8,081 nucleotides of DNA from an uncultured Eubacteriales bacterium (GCA_900546215.1 URCD01000101.1:1-8081); one strand, 5' to 3'. Positions 1 through 6,506 are shown, counted from the stretch's first letter. Translations and numbers: made by a program. Notes: generated from the sequence alone by a model not told the origin.

Positions 1-212
1 GAATAGCGTCAATGATAATGGAAATTGCCGCGCTTTCATACCTGGGAGTTGGTGTAAAAGAGCCAATGGCGGAATGGGGAGCAATGATAAATGCAGGACG
101 AAATTATATGCAGACCAATGTAAACCTTGTTATTGTTCCGGCAATAGCAATATTTATAACAGCGGCAGCCTTTAACCTTTTTGGCGAAAAGCTGCGGGAT
201 AAGATTAAGTAG
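1..212 (+). CDS. ABC transporter permease, DppC/NikC/OppC type, C-terminal fragment
   Basis: This is the last 69 codons of an inner-membrane permease of the dipeptide/oligopeptide/nickel importer family; the start lies upstream of the window, and bases 1-2 are the end of a split codon. The visible part carries the hallmark end of the BPD_transp_1 domain: the EIAALSYLGVGVKEP stretch, then EWGAMINAGRNYM, which resembles the EAALSFLGLG...EWGxML family consensus and includes the cytoplasmic coupling (EAA-like) region that contacts the ATPases. A hydrophobic final helix (LVIVPAIAIFITAAAFNLFG) and a short basic tail LRDKIK follow. The partner outer permease (DppB-like) is expected upstream. The stop codon overlaps the ribosome binding site of the binding-protein gene 10 bases downstream, so the two are co-transcribed. 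Family assignment is firm; the substrate cannot be told from this fragment. Confidence 0.93.
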   Translation, partial: IASMIMEIAALSYLGVGVKEPMAEWGAMINAGRNYMQTNVNLVIVPAIAIFITAAAFNLFGEKLRDKIK

Positions 213-216
213 GAGG
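211..216 (+). promoter_or_regulatory. Ribosome binding site of the binding-protein gene
   Basis: A consensus AGGAGG sits 6 bases before the ATG at 223 and shares its first two bases with the permease stop codon TAG (210-212). It fixes 223 as the start of the binding protein, because the next codons encode a typical lipoprotein signal peptide. The overlap with the stop suggests translational coupling of permease and binding protein. Confidence 0.9.
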
Positions 217-222
217 AAACAT

Positions 223-1767
223 ATGAAGAAGAAATTAGTATCAATAATAACTTTCGCCTGTGCAGGCATATTAGCTTTTTCGGGCTGTTCATCGGAAAAG
301 AGTGCTGAAATCACTGACAACACTGAAAAATCAAACATAGCTGTAGTAGCTGATACCCAATGCCCGACAAGCCTTGATTTAGCGCAAAGCTGGGACAGCT
401 GGTACACATCGAGATGGGGAATTACAGAAACTCTTTATAAGCTTGATGAAAATCTTGAGCCTCAGCCGTTTTTAGCTGAAAGCTGTGAAATGGCTGATAA
501 TAAAACATGGGTTATCAATTTAAGGGATGATGTTACATTTCAAAATGGGAACAAAATGACAGCTGAAAGCGTAAAACTTTGTTGGGAACGCACATCGCAA
601 ATTAATGCGCGCTTTAATGAGCTTCTCTATATTGACAGCATGGAGGCTGAGGGACAGACCCTTACAGTAAAGACATCGAAGGTGGTTCCCGCGTTTATGA
701 ACGGACTTTGCGAGCCGCTTACAGGAATTATTGATGTAACGGCAGACAGCGACCCTGCGGTTATGCCCATAGGAACAGGACCGTTTTCAGCGGTAAGCTA
801 TGAGGTAAAAACAAGGGCTGAAGTAACAAAGTACGATGGATACTGGGGAGGAGAACCTAAGCTTGACGGTGCTGTTATAAATATCATCGGAGATACGAGC
901 ACACTTGCGCTGGCACAGCAAAATGGGGAAAGCGATATTTCAGTCAGTATGCCCTCGACAAGCCTTGAGCTTTTTAATGATACCTCGCTTTATAATGTAG
1001 ACGGTGTACCGGGCTCAAGAGGACAAGTGATTTTTATGAATTTCTCCAATAAATTTCTTCAGGAAGAGGCTATAAGACAGGCAATCAGTATGAGTATAGA
1101 CAAACAAAGCTATGCTGATATAATAAATAAAGGCGCATCTGTACCTGCAAGCGGTCTTTATCCCGATTTTATGGCCTTTGGAGGCGCGGCCGGCTATAGC
1201 TATGACATTGACCAGGCTAACTCCGGTTTAGACGCGGCCGGTATTGTGGATACAGATGGAGACGGAATAAGGGAATTAGATGGAGAAAACATTTCCTTAA
1301 GACTTCTTACATACAGTACAAAGGCCGAGCTTGCAAGCTTCTGCAACGAGATAGCGTCGTCAGCTAAAAGTATTGGAATAGATATATCGGTTGAGATTTA
1401 TGAATCAGTGGTTGAACAGCAGAAAAACGGAGATTTTGACCTGATGATGGTAAGCTTTACAATGGTACCAACAGGAGACCCCCAGTATTTTGCTGATATT
1501 GCATTCCGTACAGGAGGAAGCAGCAACTATGGCGGATATTCAAACGAAAGAGTAGACGCTCTTATAAACGAGCTTGATGAGGAATTTGACAGCGGAAGAA
1601 GAACAGAGCTGGCCAAGGAAATACAGCAGACCATAATTGATGATGCTGGATTTATTGTTGTGGGGCATTCAAAATACTTCTATGTTATGAATGCAAGGCT
1701 TAAGGGACTGCATACAAATCCTTCAGAGTATTATCTTCTTGACGCAAATGTATATTTAGAAGAGTGA
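223..1767 (+). CDS. ABC transporter substrate-binding lipoprotein, SBP_bac_5 (OppA/DppA/NikA) family
   Basis: This 514-residue extracytoplasmic binding protein captures the ligand for the importer. It starts MKKKLVS, has a hydrophobic stretch and a lipobox-like LAFSGC, so Cys22 should be lipidated and anchor it to the outer face of the membrane. The mature part matches SBP_bac_5 at several points: the WGITETLYKLDENLEPQPFL and LAESCE region (about residues 66-90), the RDDVTFQNGNKMTAESVK motif (peptide/nickel-binding signature region, about 100-117), GTGPF and YDGYWGG near 185-210, and EEAIRQAISMSIDK near 285-298. Length fits the family (about 500-540). A DTDGDGIRE loop at 343-351 resembles a calcium-binding loop and occurs in some family members. 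It lies between permease and ATPase genes, spaced 10 and 6 bases from its neighbours. Peptide, nickel/metal-chelate or another small ligand are all possible; sequence alone does not choose. Confidence 0.93.
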   Translation: MKKKLVSIITFACAGILAFSGCSSEKSAEITDNTEKSNIAVVADTQCPTSLDLAQSWDSWYTSRWGITETLYKLDENLEPQPFLAESCEMADNKTWVINLRDDVTFQNGNKMTAESVKLCWERTSQINARFNELLYIDSMEAEGQTLTVKTSKVVPAFMNGLCEPLTGIIDVTADSDPAVMPIGTGPFSAVSYEVKTRAEVTKYDGYWGGEPKLDGAVINIIGDTSTLALAQQNGESDISVSMPSTSLELFNDTSLYNVDGVPGSRGQVIFMNFSNKFLQEEAIRQAISMSIDKQSYADIINKGASVPASGLYPDFMAFGGAAGYSYDIDQANSGLDAAGIVDTDGDGIRELDGENISLRLLTYSTKAELASFCNEIASSAKSIGIDISVEIYESVVEQQKNGDFDLMMVSFTMVPTGDPQYFADIAFRTGGSSNYGGYSNERVDALINELDEEFDSGRRTELAKEIQQTIIDDAGFIVVGHSKYFYVMNARLKGLHTNPSEYYLLDANVYLEE

Positions 1768-1773
1768 TTTAAA

Positions 1774-2739
1774 ATGACGGACAGTGTTTTACAAGTAAAT
1801 AACCTTAAGGTTTCATATAACGGCGTTTCTGTAGTCAGAGATATTGGCTTTTCCGTAGACAAGGGTGAGTTTCTTGGAATTGTAGGGGAAAGCGGATGTG
1901 GCAAAAGCACAATGCTGCGTTCCATTATAATGCTTGGAAATGGAAGTGCAAAAATTGAAGGAAGCATACGTTTCTTTGACAGGGAAATTACCGGTATGAC
2001 AAATGAGCAGCTCAGGCAGCTGAGAGGCGCGGAAATAGCTATGATACCTCAAAACGCTATGATATCAATGGACCAGACAAAAACAATATCTTCAATGTTT
2101 TACGAAACCGTGAGAATGCATAGGGGCCATGTTAGAAGAAAAGAGATTGACATTGAGGCCTCAAGGCTAATGGAAAAACTGTCTTTAAACGACCCTGGGC
2201 GCATTTTAAAATCATATCCGTTTGAATTAAGCGGAGGTATGTGCCAAAGAGTTGCCATTGCCGCGGCTATGATAAACGGCCCAGGCCTCGTACTTGGAGA
2301 TGAGCCTACAAGCGCTCTGGATGTAACATCACAGCTTGAAGTCGTTAAACAGCTTGAGCTGTTAAAGGAAAGCTTTAGGACATCTCTTATAATTGTTTCG
2401 CATAATCTTGGGCTTATAGCACAGCTGTCTGACAAAATTGCTGTGATGTACGGCGGGAAGATTGTGGAGTACGGCAAAACAGATGAAATACTAAATAATC
2501 CGCAGCACCCATATACAAAAGCGCTTATGGATGCTGTTCCGGATATGGACGGAAATATATCTAAAGGACTGCCTGGAATGCCTCCGGTATTTACAAAGGA
2601 TATGGCAGGCTGCCCGTTTTATGAAAGATGCCCTGAATGCAAAGAGATATGTGCCTTAAAAGCTCCGAAAGAAATCAGCATAACATCATCACATAAAGTT
2701 GGCTGTCACAATATATCCAGGCTGGAAGGAGTGGTATAA
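1774..2739 (+). CDS. ABC transporter ATP-binding protein, DppD/OppD/NikD type, with cysteine-rich C-terminal domain
   Basis: This 321-residue cytoplasmic ATPase is one of the two unequal motor subunits of the importer. Visible motifs are Walker A GESGCGKST (38-46), Q-loop Gln93 in IPQNAM, signature LSGGMCQR (152-159), Walker B LVLGDE with Asp176 and Glu177, D-loop SALD, and H-loop His210 in VSHNLG. The C-terminal oligopeptide-transporter extension (PQHPYTKAL from about 244, then Cys280, 286, 289, 293 and 311) matches the oligo_HPY region, whose conserved cysteines are known in a mycobacterial DppD to hold a [4Fe-4S] cluster. Here there is one cysteine more than the usual four. The start is ATG 1774, 6 bases after the previous stop; its Shine-Dalgarno is weak (AGAAGAG at 1758-1764, inside the preceding gene), hinting at translation coupled to the binding protein. 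The gene ends in a TAATG overlap with the next ATPase. Confidence 0.94.
   Translation: MTDSVLQVNNLKVSYNGVSVVRDIGFSVDKGEFLGIVGESGCGKSTMLRSIIMLGNGSAKIEGSIRFFDREITGMTNEQLRQLRGAEIAMIPQNAMISMDQTKTISSMFYETVRMHRGHVRRKEIDIEASRLMEKLSLNDPGRILKSYPFELSGGMCQRVAIAAAMINGPGLVLGDEPTSALDVTSQLEVVKQLELLKESFRTSLIIVSHNLGLIAQLSDKIAVMYGGKIVEYGKTDEILNNPQHPYTKALMDAVPDMDGNISKGLPGMPPVFTKDMAGCPFYERCPECKEICALKAPKEISITSSHKVGCHNISRLEGVV
2724..2731 (+). promoter_or_regulatory. Ribosome binding site of second ATPase gene, inside the first
   Basis: GGAAGGAG lies 7 bases before the ATG at 2739 and within the last codons of the upstream ATPase gene. The stop and start share one base (TAATG), so ribosomes can reinitiate directly. 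This arrangement supports equal production of the two ATPases, which are expected to form a heterodimer. Confidence 0.85.
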
Positions 2740-3539
2740 TGGCGCTCCTTGAATTAAAGGGAATAAATAAAAGCTTCAGCAGGAACAAAAAAGAAACGCT
2801 GGCGGTTAAGAATTTAAGCCTCACAATAGATTACGGAGAATGCCTTGGGCTTGTTGGAGAAAGCGGATGCGGAAAAAGCACAACTGCTGGAATTATTGCG
2901 AGACTTGTAAAGGAAGACAGCGGTACAGTTGAATTTGACGGACATATAATAAGCGGCGGAGCATACCTAAAGCCGGCCGGACGTCATATGCAGATGATTT
3001 TTCAAATTCCTCAGGACTCATTTGATCCGAGAGATACTCTTTTGGATAGCGTAATGCAGGGAGCAAAATCATATAAGCTCTGGGACAGAGAAGAGCTTAA
3101 AAAAAGAGCGTTTGATATGCTTGACTACACTGGACTTAAAATGTCATATGCAGATATTAGAACATCAGAACTCAGCGGAGGGGAATGTCAGAGAGCAGCA
3201 ATAGCGAGGGCTATAATTTGTCAGCCAAAGCTGCTTATATGTGATGAAGCAACAAGCTCGCTGGACGTTCTGGTTCAGGCGCAGATAGTGGATCTTCTTA
3301 AAAGACTTAAAGCTGAGAAAAGGATGGCCATGCTATTTATAACACATGATATACCCTTGGCAGCAGCACTATGTGACAGAATTGCGGTAATGCATAATGG
3401 AGAAATTGTGGAAGAGGGAGCGACAAAGCGAGTGCTTAAAGAGCCTGTGCATTCTCAGACTAAAAAGCTTATTTCGGCTGTTATGCCTGCGGCTGGCGGA
3501 ATGAATGGCAAAATTTCAAAGGAGAACAATAATGAGTGA
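2739..3539 (+). CDS. ABC transporter ATP-binding protein, DppF/OppF/NikE type, short form
   Basis: This is the second ATPase of the importer, 266 residues. It has Walker A GESGCGKST (40-48), a Q-loop with Gln89 in MIFQIPQDSFDPR, signature LSGGECQR (145-152), Walker B LLICDE with Asp169 and Glu170, the variant DEATSSLD instead of the common DEPTSALD, and H-loop His203 in ITHDIP. The Q-loop reads IFQIPQDSFDPR, close to the OppF/DppF consensus IFQDPxxSLNPR. It ends soon after residue 250 with VHSQTKKLISAV and a short polar tail, so it lacks the cysteine-rich extension present in its partner. This is the size seen in NikE-like subunits. It overlaps the first ATPase gene by one base and the methyltransferase gene by eight, so all three should be translated from one message. 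Confidence 0.94.
   Translation: MALLELKGINKSFSRNKKETLAVKNLSLTIDYGECLGLVGESGCGKSTTAGIIARLVKEDSGTVEFDGHIISGGAYLKPAGRHMQMIFQIPQDSFDPRDTLLDSVMQGAKSYKLWDREELKKRAFDMLDYTGLKMSYADIRTSELSGGECQRAAIARAIICQPKLLICDEATSSLDVLVQAQIVDLLKRLKAEKRMAMLFITHDIPLAAALCDRIAVMHNGEIVEEGATKRVLKEPVHSQTKKLISAVMPAAGGMNGKISKENNNE
3518..3524 (+). promoter_or_regulatory. Ribosome binding site that sets the methyltransferase start
   Basis: AAAGGAG sits 7 bases before the ATG at 3532 and inside the end of the second ATPase gene. An in-frame ATG at 3505 exists but lies upstream of this site, has no comparable ribosome binding site, and would add nine residues (MAKFQRRTI) that look like read-through of the ATPase tail. The 3532 start is therefore preferred. 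Confidence 0.85.
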
Positions 3540-4263
3540 TAAGAACAAGGACTTTTGGGAAAACGGAAGCTCTTATGATGAATATGTAAGCGAAGAACTG
3601 AAGGATTTTAGAAAAGAAGCTTGGAAAAAACAAATAAGAATACATCTTCCGTTAGGGAAACATTTGACAGTTCTTGACGTTGGGTGCGGGCCTGGTTTTT
3701 TTGCGTGTATTCTCTCTGAGGAAGGCTATAATGTTACAGGTATAGACCGTTCGGCCGATATGCTTAATTATGCTGATATGAATGCCAAAGTGCTTGGACT
3801 TTCACCAAAGTTCATACAAATGGACGCAAATAATCTTGAATTTGATGATAATACCTTTGACCTTATAATCAGCCGAAATGTCACATGGACATTTGATGAG
3901 CCTATTAGGGCTTATAAGCAGTTTTATAGAAAACTTAAGACTGGAGGAAGACTGCTTATATATGACGCCAACTGGCATATTCCTTTTTATTATCCTGATA
4001 TGCTCGAAAAGGTGAGGGAAAATGAAAAAAGATACTATGAAAGATTTGGAGAAGAGTTCAAGGTTTATGATGATGACAAAGGAATATTTGAAAATCTTCC
4101 TCTGTCAAATACCTGGAGACCGGAATGGGATATAAATGCTCTTGCAGAAATAGGATTTAAAGATATTCATGCAGACAAGAATATAGGAGGAAAGTTATAC
4201 ACAGACTGGGAACTGGAGCTATACTCAGTTACTCCTTTATTTGAAATATCGGCACTAAAGTGA
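3532..4263 (+). CDS. Class I SAM-dependent methyltransferase of the importer operon
   Basis: This 243-residue soluble protein has a Rossmann-like methyltransferase fold. Motif I is VLDVGCGPG (47-55). The acidic residue binding the SAM ribose is Asp72 in VTGIDRSADML, Asp98 in FIQMDANNLEF should contact the adenine, the central strand is FDLIISRNVTWTF (109-121), and LKTGGRLLIYD (135-145) is the post-motif III strand. It most resembles small-molecule methyltransferases of the Methyltransf_11/UbiE-like group. The N-terminus (FWENGSSYDEYV...FRKEAW) and the aromatic/acidic insert after residue 148 (WHIPFYYPDM...YYERFGEEF) probably shape the acceptor pocket. The start overlaps the upstream ATPase gene by 8 bases, and a terminator follows directly, so it is the last gene of the importer operon. 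The acceptor is unknown. It may modify the imported compound, or a ligand or chelator exported and re-imported, but no residue here proves either. Confidence 0.88.
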   Translation: MSDKNKDFWENGSSYDEYVSEELKDFRKEAWKKQIRIHLPLGKHLTVLDVGCGPGFFACILSEEGYNVTGIDRSADMLNYADMNAKVLGLSPKFIQMDANNLEFDDNTFDLIISRNVTWTFDEPIRAYKQFYRKLKTGGRLLIYDANWHIPFYYPDMLEKVRENEKRYYERFGEEFKVYDDDKGIFENLPLSNTWRPEWDINALAEIGFKDIHADKNIGGKLYTDWELELYSVTPLFEISALK

Positions 4264-4271
4264 GTGATTTT

Positions 4272-4303
4272 AACACCTTTGTCATTTGACAAAGGTGTTT
4301 TTT
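4272..4303 (+). terminator. Rho-independent terminator of the importer operon
   Basis: A perfect 12-bp inverted repeat, AACACCTTTGTC (4272-4283) and GACAAAGGTGTT (4288-4299), with a 4-base ATTT loop is followed by a T-run and further T-rich sequence to about 4313. It begins 8 bases after the methyltransferase stop and ends the importer transcription unit. Confidence 0.95.
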
Positions 4304-4323
4304 ATATTTTTTTAAATAAACTA

Positions 4324-4354
4324 TTGACTTGGAGCTTACTCAAAGTGGTAAAGT
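4324..4354 (+). promoter_or_regulatory. Promoter with 19-bp spacer, MerR-activated type
   Basis: A -35 hexamer TTGACT (4324-4329) and a -10 hexamer TAAAGT (4349-4354) are separated by 19 bp, two more than the sigma-A optimum. Such over-long spacers are a known property of promoters activated by MerR-family regulators, which untwist the spacer so that both hexamers can be read. A dyad fills the spacer. Transcription would start near 4361 and give a leader of about 30 bases before the DUF362 gene. The AT-rich stretch at 4300-4323 could act as an UP element. No MerR gene is present in this window. Confidence 0.75.
4327..4346 (+). promoter_or_regulatory. Candidate MerR-family operator
   Basis: The dyad ACTTGGAG (4327-4334), CTTA (4335-4338), CTCAAAGT (4339-4346) matches at 7 of 8 paired positions. 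It starts inside the -35 hexamer and ends two bases before the -10, so it is almost centred on the spacer as MerR, SoxR and related operators are. The half-site GGAG/CTC(A)A resembles MerR-family sites of the GGAGTTAACTCC kind. The effector (metal, electrophile, drug or redox signal) cannot be told. Confidence 0.68.
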
Positions 4355-4376
4355 CTTTTTAAACAAATATAGTTTC

Positions 4377-4383
4377 AGGGAGG
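4377..4383 (+). promoter_or_regulatory. Ribosome binding site that sets the DUF362 start
   Basis: AGGGAGG lies 9 bases before the ATG at 4393 but only 4 before another ATG at 4388 in a different frame. The 4388 frame closes after a few codons, so 4393 is taken as the true start. Confidence 0.8.
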
Positions 4384-4392
4384 AAAAATGAT

Positions 4393-5295
4393 ATGGAATT
4401 CTTATCAAAAAATAAAATCAGTGGAAACGAGAACTACTCTGCGGTATATATGACTCAGGATATTAGCTCAAAGGGACTAATGTCAATTTATAAGGCGTTA
4501 AACAGAACTGCTGACGGCAAAACAGCAGTGAAAATTTCAAGTGGTGAACCAGGAGGTCACAATTTTTTATCTGCATCAATGATTGCACCGCTTGTAAAGG
4601 AAGTCAATGGTACAATAGTTGAATGTAATACGGCATATGAAGGAAAAAGATTTGACACAGAATCACATTTAAATGTAATGAAGGAACATGGTTTTGCAGA
4701 CATAGCGCCAATTGATATTATGGATGGAGAAGGGACTGTCAGCATACCAGTATCTGAAGGAAAACATCTTAAAGAGGACATAGTGGGCAAAAGCTTTACT
4801 GATTATAAATTTCTTGTAAATCTTGCTCATTTTAAGGGTCACGCCATGGGCGGTTTCGGAGGCGTTATTAAAAATATGTCCATTGGCATCGCTTCATCGG
4901 TCGGAAAAAGCCTTATTCATTCTGCAGGAAAGGAGACTACCGGATTTGGTATAAATACTCCTCAGAATGATTTTCTCGAATCAATGGCGGAGGCGGCTAA
5001 AGCGGTAGCGGACTGTGTAGGAGACAATGTAATTTATATTAATGTAATGAATAACCTCTCAGTTGACTGCGATTGCGATTCACATCCGGCTGACCCCGAA
5101 ATGAAGGACATCGGAATATTAGCGTCTCTGGACCCTGTTGCCCTTGACCAAGCATGTGTTGATCTTATATATTCTGCCCCTGATGGAAAGGCGCTGATAG
5201 AAAGAATGGAATCAAGAAATGCTGTTCATACGCTGGAACATGCAGAGAAAATCGGGCTTGGAACAAGAAATTATGATTTATATACAATCGACTGA
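4393..5295 (+). CDS. DUF362 domain-containing protein, stand-alone form
   Basis: This 300-residue cytoplasmic protein belongs to the DUF362 family. The hallmark is the segment LAHFKGHAMGGFGGVIKNMS (144-163), together with KISSGEPGGHNFL near 47-59, DIMDGEGTVSIPV near 108-120, and the late GILASLDPVALDQACVDL (241-258). Many family members carry a 2x[4Fe-4S] ferredoxin insert or tail. This one has none: its only clustered cysteines are in DCDCDSHP (225-232), which with Cys80, Cys208 and Cys255 could bind a metal but do not form a ferredoxin motif. The biochemical role of the family is not established; association with electron transfer and Fe-S proteins is common. It is the first gene after the MerR-type promoter. 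The next gene, 56 bases downstream with no terminator between, encodes a ferredoxin-bearing oxidoreductase that may supply the missing electron carrier. Confidence 0.85.
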   Translation: MEFLSKNKISGNENYSAVYMTQDISSKGLMSIYKALNRTADGKTAVKISSGEPGGHNFLSASMIAPLVKEVNGTIVECNTAYEGKRFDTESHLNVMKEHGFADIAPIDIMDGEGTVSIPVSEGKHLKEDIVGKSFTDYKFLVNLAHFKGHAMGGFGGVIKNMSIGIASSVGKSLIHSAGKETTGFGINTPQNDFLESMAEAAKAVADCVGDNVIYINVMNNLSVDCDCDSHPADPEMKDIGILASLDPVALDQACVDLIYSAPDGKALIERMESRNAVHTLEHAEKIGLGTRNYDLYTID

Positions 5296-5338
5296 CAAAG
5301 ATGTATAATATATTGTAAGTTTATTGGACTACAAATAT

Positions 5339-5345
5339 AAAGGAG
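5339..5345 (+). promoter_or_regulatory. Ribosome binding site of the aldo/keto reductase gene
   Basis: AAAGGAG lies 6 bases before the ATG at 5352. The 56-base gap after the DUF362 gene (5296-5351) is AT-rich, has no hairpin with a T-tract, and shows no convincing paired promoter hexamers, so the two genes are read as one operon. Confidence 0.8.
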
Positions 5346-5351
5346 TTTTTT

Positions 5352-6506
5352 ATGGATTACAGAATTCTTGGAAGAACCGGAATTAAAGTCAGTGTTATTG
5401 GAATAGGCGGAGAGGGTCTGGAGGGCAAAAGTCCAACGCAGTGTGAGGAACTCATTGACTGTGCTATGTCCAATGGAATAAATTTTATAGATATATATAA
5501 TTCAAACCCCGAAATGAGAAGCAATGTTGGAAATGCTTTAAAGAAGTATGAAAGGGAAAGCTATGTAATTGAGGGACACCTTTGTTCTTTATGGGAAAAT
5601 GGACAGTACAGAAGGACACGAGATTTAAATGAAACAAAATTAGCATTCAAAGATTTGCTTGAAAGGCTTCAGACCAGCTATATTGATGTTGGAATGATTC
5701 ATTACTGCGATGATTTGAAAGATTTTAATATTATTATGAATGGCGAAGTAATAGAATACGCCAAAGAACTCAAGGCTGATGGAATTATAAAATGTATCGG
5801 CATGTCTACCCATAACCCTGATGTAGCGATAAAATGTGTTGAATCAGGACTAATTGATGTAATACTGTTTAGTATTAACCCTGCCTATGACATGCTTCCG
5901 CCTAGTGAAGATGTTGACGTATTATTTGATGAGAATACCTTTAAAGACATAGCCTATGAAGGAATAGAACCAAAAAGAAGCAGACTTTACAGTATGTGCG
6001 AAAGTGAAGGAGAAGCACTTACTGTAATGAAGGGATTTGCCGCCGGAACACTTTTTGACGAAAAGACATCGCCATTTGACAAAGCAATGACGCCTGTCCA
6101 GTGTATTCATTACTGCCTTACAAGACCGGGAGTTGCTTCAGTAATGGCTGGAATTAAAAATAAGGATGAGATAATATCCTGCTCATCCTACTGCAGTACG
6201 GATGAAATAGACAGGGACTACAGCTTCATTTTATCTGAGGCTCCTAAAAGCTCATTTAAGGGGCAATGCATGTATTGCGGACACTGTGCACCGTGCGCAA
6301 AATCAATAGACATTGCCTCAGTTAATAAGTATTTAGATTTAGCGCTTATGCAGGAGAATGTACATGAGACATTAATAGACCACTATAACTTACTGCCGCA
6401 TCATGCAGGAGAGTGTATACAATGTGGGGCATGCATTAAGAATTGTCCATTTGGTGTTAATATAATAGATAAAATGAAACAGGCTGAAAATCTTTTTGGA
6501 CTGTAA
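5352..6506 (+). CDS. Aldo/keto reductase-like oxidoreductase with C-terminal 2x[4Fe-4S] ferredoxin domain
   Basis: This 384-residue cytoplasmic protein has two parts. Residues 1-285 form an aldo/keto reductase TIM barrel: MDYRILGRTGIKVSVIGIGG at the start, the NFIDIYNSNPEMRSNVGNAL segment, LERLQTSYIDVGMIHYCDD, and IIKCIGMSTHNPDVA. Residues 306-366 hold two cluster motifs: CMYCGHCAPC (306-315, CX2CX2CX2C) and CIQCGACIKNCP (355-366, CX2CX2CX3CP). This matches the predicted oxidoreductases of the aldo/keto reductase family with ferredoxin tail (COG1453 type), frequent in anaerobes. Of the classical Asp-Tyr-Lys-His tetrad, Asp47 and His117 (in MIHYCDD) are present, but the Tyr position is Asn52 and the Lys position falls in IEGHL (74-78) with no lysine. 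Classical NADPH-dependent carbonyl reduction is therefore doubtful. A terminator follows directly. The substrate is unknown. Confidence 0.9.
   Translation: MDYRILGRTGIKVSVIGIGGEGLEGKSPTQCEELIDCAMSNGINFIDIYNSNPEMRSNVGNALKKYERESYVIEGHLCSLWENGQYRRTRDLNETKLAFKDLLERLQTSYIDVGMIHYCDDLKDFNIIMNGEVIEYAKELKADGIIKCIGMSTHNPDVAIKCVESGLIDVILFSINPAYDMLPPSEDVDVLFDENTFKDIAYEGIEPKRSRLYSMCESEGEALTVMKGFAAGTLFDEKTSPFDKAMTPVQCIHYCLTRPGVASVMAGIKNKDEIISCSSYCSTDEIDRDYSFILSEAPKSSFKGQCMYCGHCAPCAKSIDIASVNKYLDLALMQENVHETLIDHYNLLPHHAGECIQCGACIKNCPFGVNIIDKMKQAENLFGL

Noticed and set aside
181..222. Upstream TTG start for the binding protein (extra 14 residues)
   Set aside because: It would place the start inside the permease gene and in front of the lipoprotein signal peptide. 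The AGGAGG at 211-216 points to ATG 223.
36..407. 123-codon open frame on the minus strand
   Set aside because: It lies across the permease end and binding-protein start, which are clearly coding on the + strand, and it shows no known family features.
2100..2477. 125-codon open frame on the minus strand
   Set aside because: It is antisense to conserved ATPase motifs (signature and Walker B), so it is a shadow of that gene.
3505..3531. Earlier ATG for the methyltransferase
   Set aside because: It lies upstream of the clear AAAGGAG site and adds a basic stretch that is only the other frame of the ATPase tail.
4388..4390. ATG five bases before the DUF362 start
   Set aside because: It is in another frame that closes after about 21 codons, and it is too close (4 bases) to the ribosome binding site.
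5296..5351. Separate promoter or terminator between the DUF362 and aldo/keto reductase genes
   Set aside because: A TATAAT-like string occurs near 5304, but no -35 partner at the right spacing is convincing, and there is no hairpin with a T-tract.
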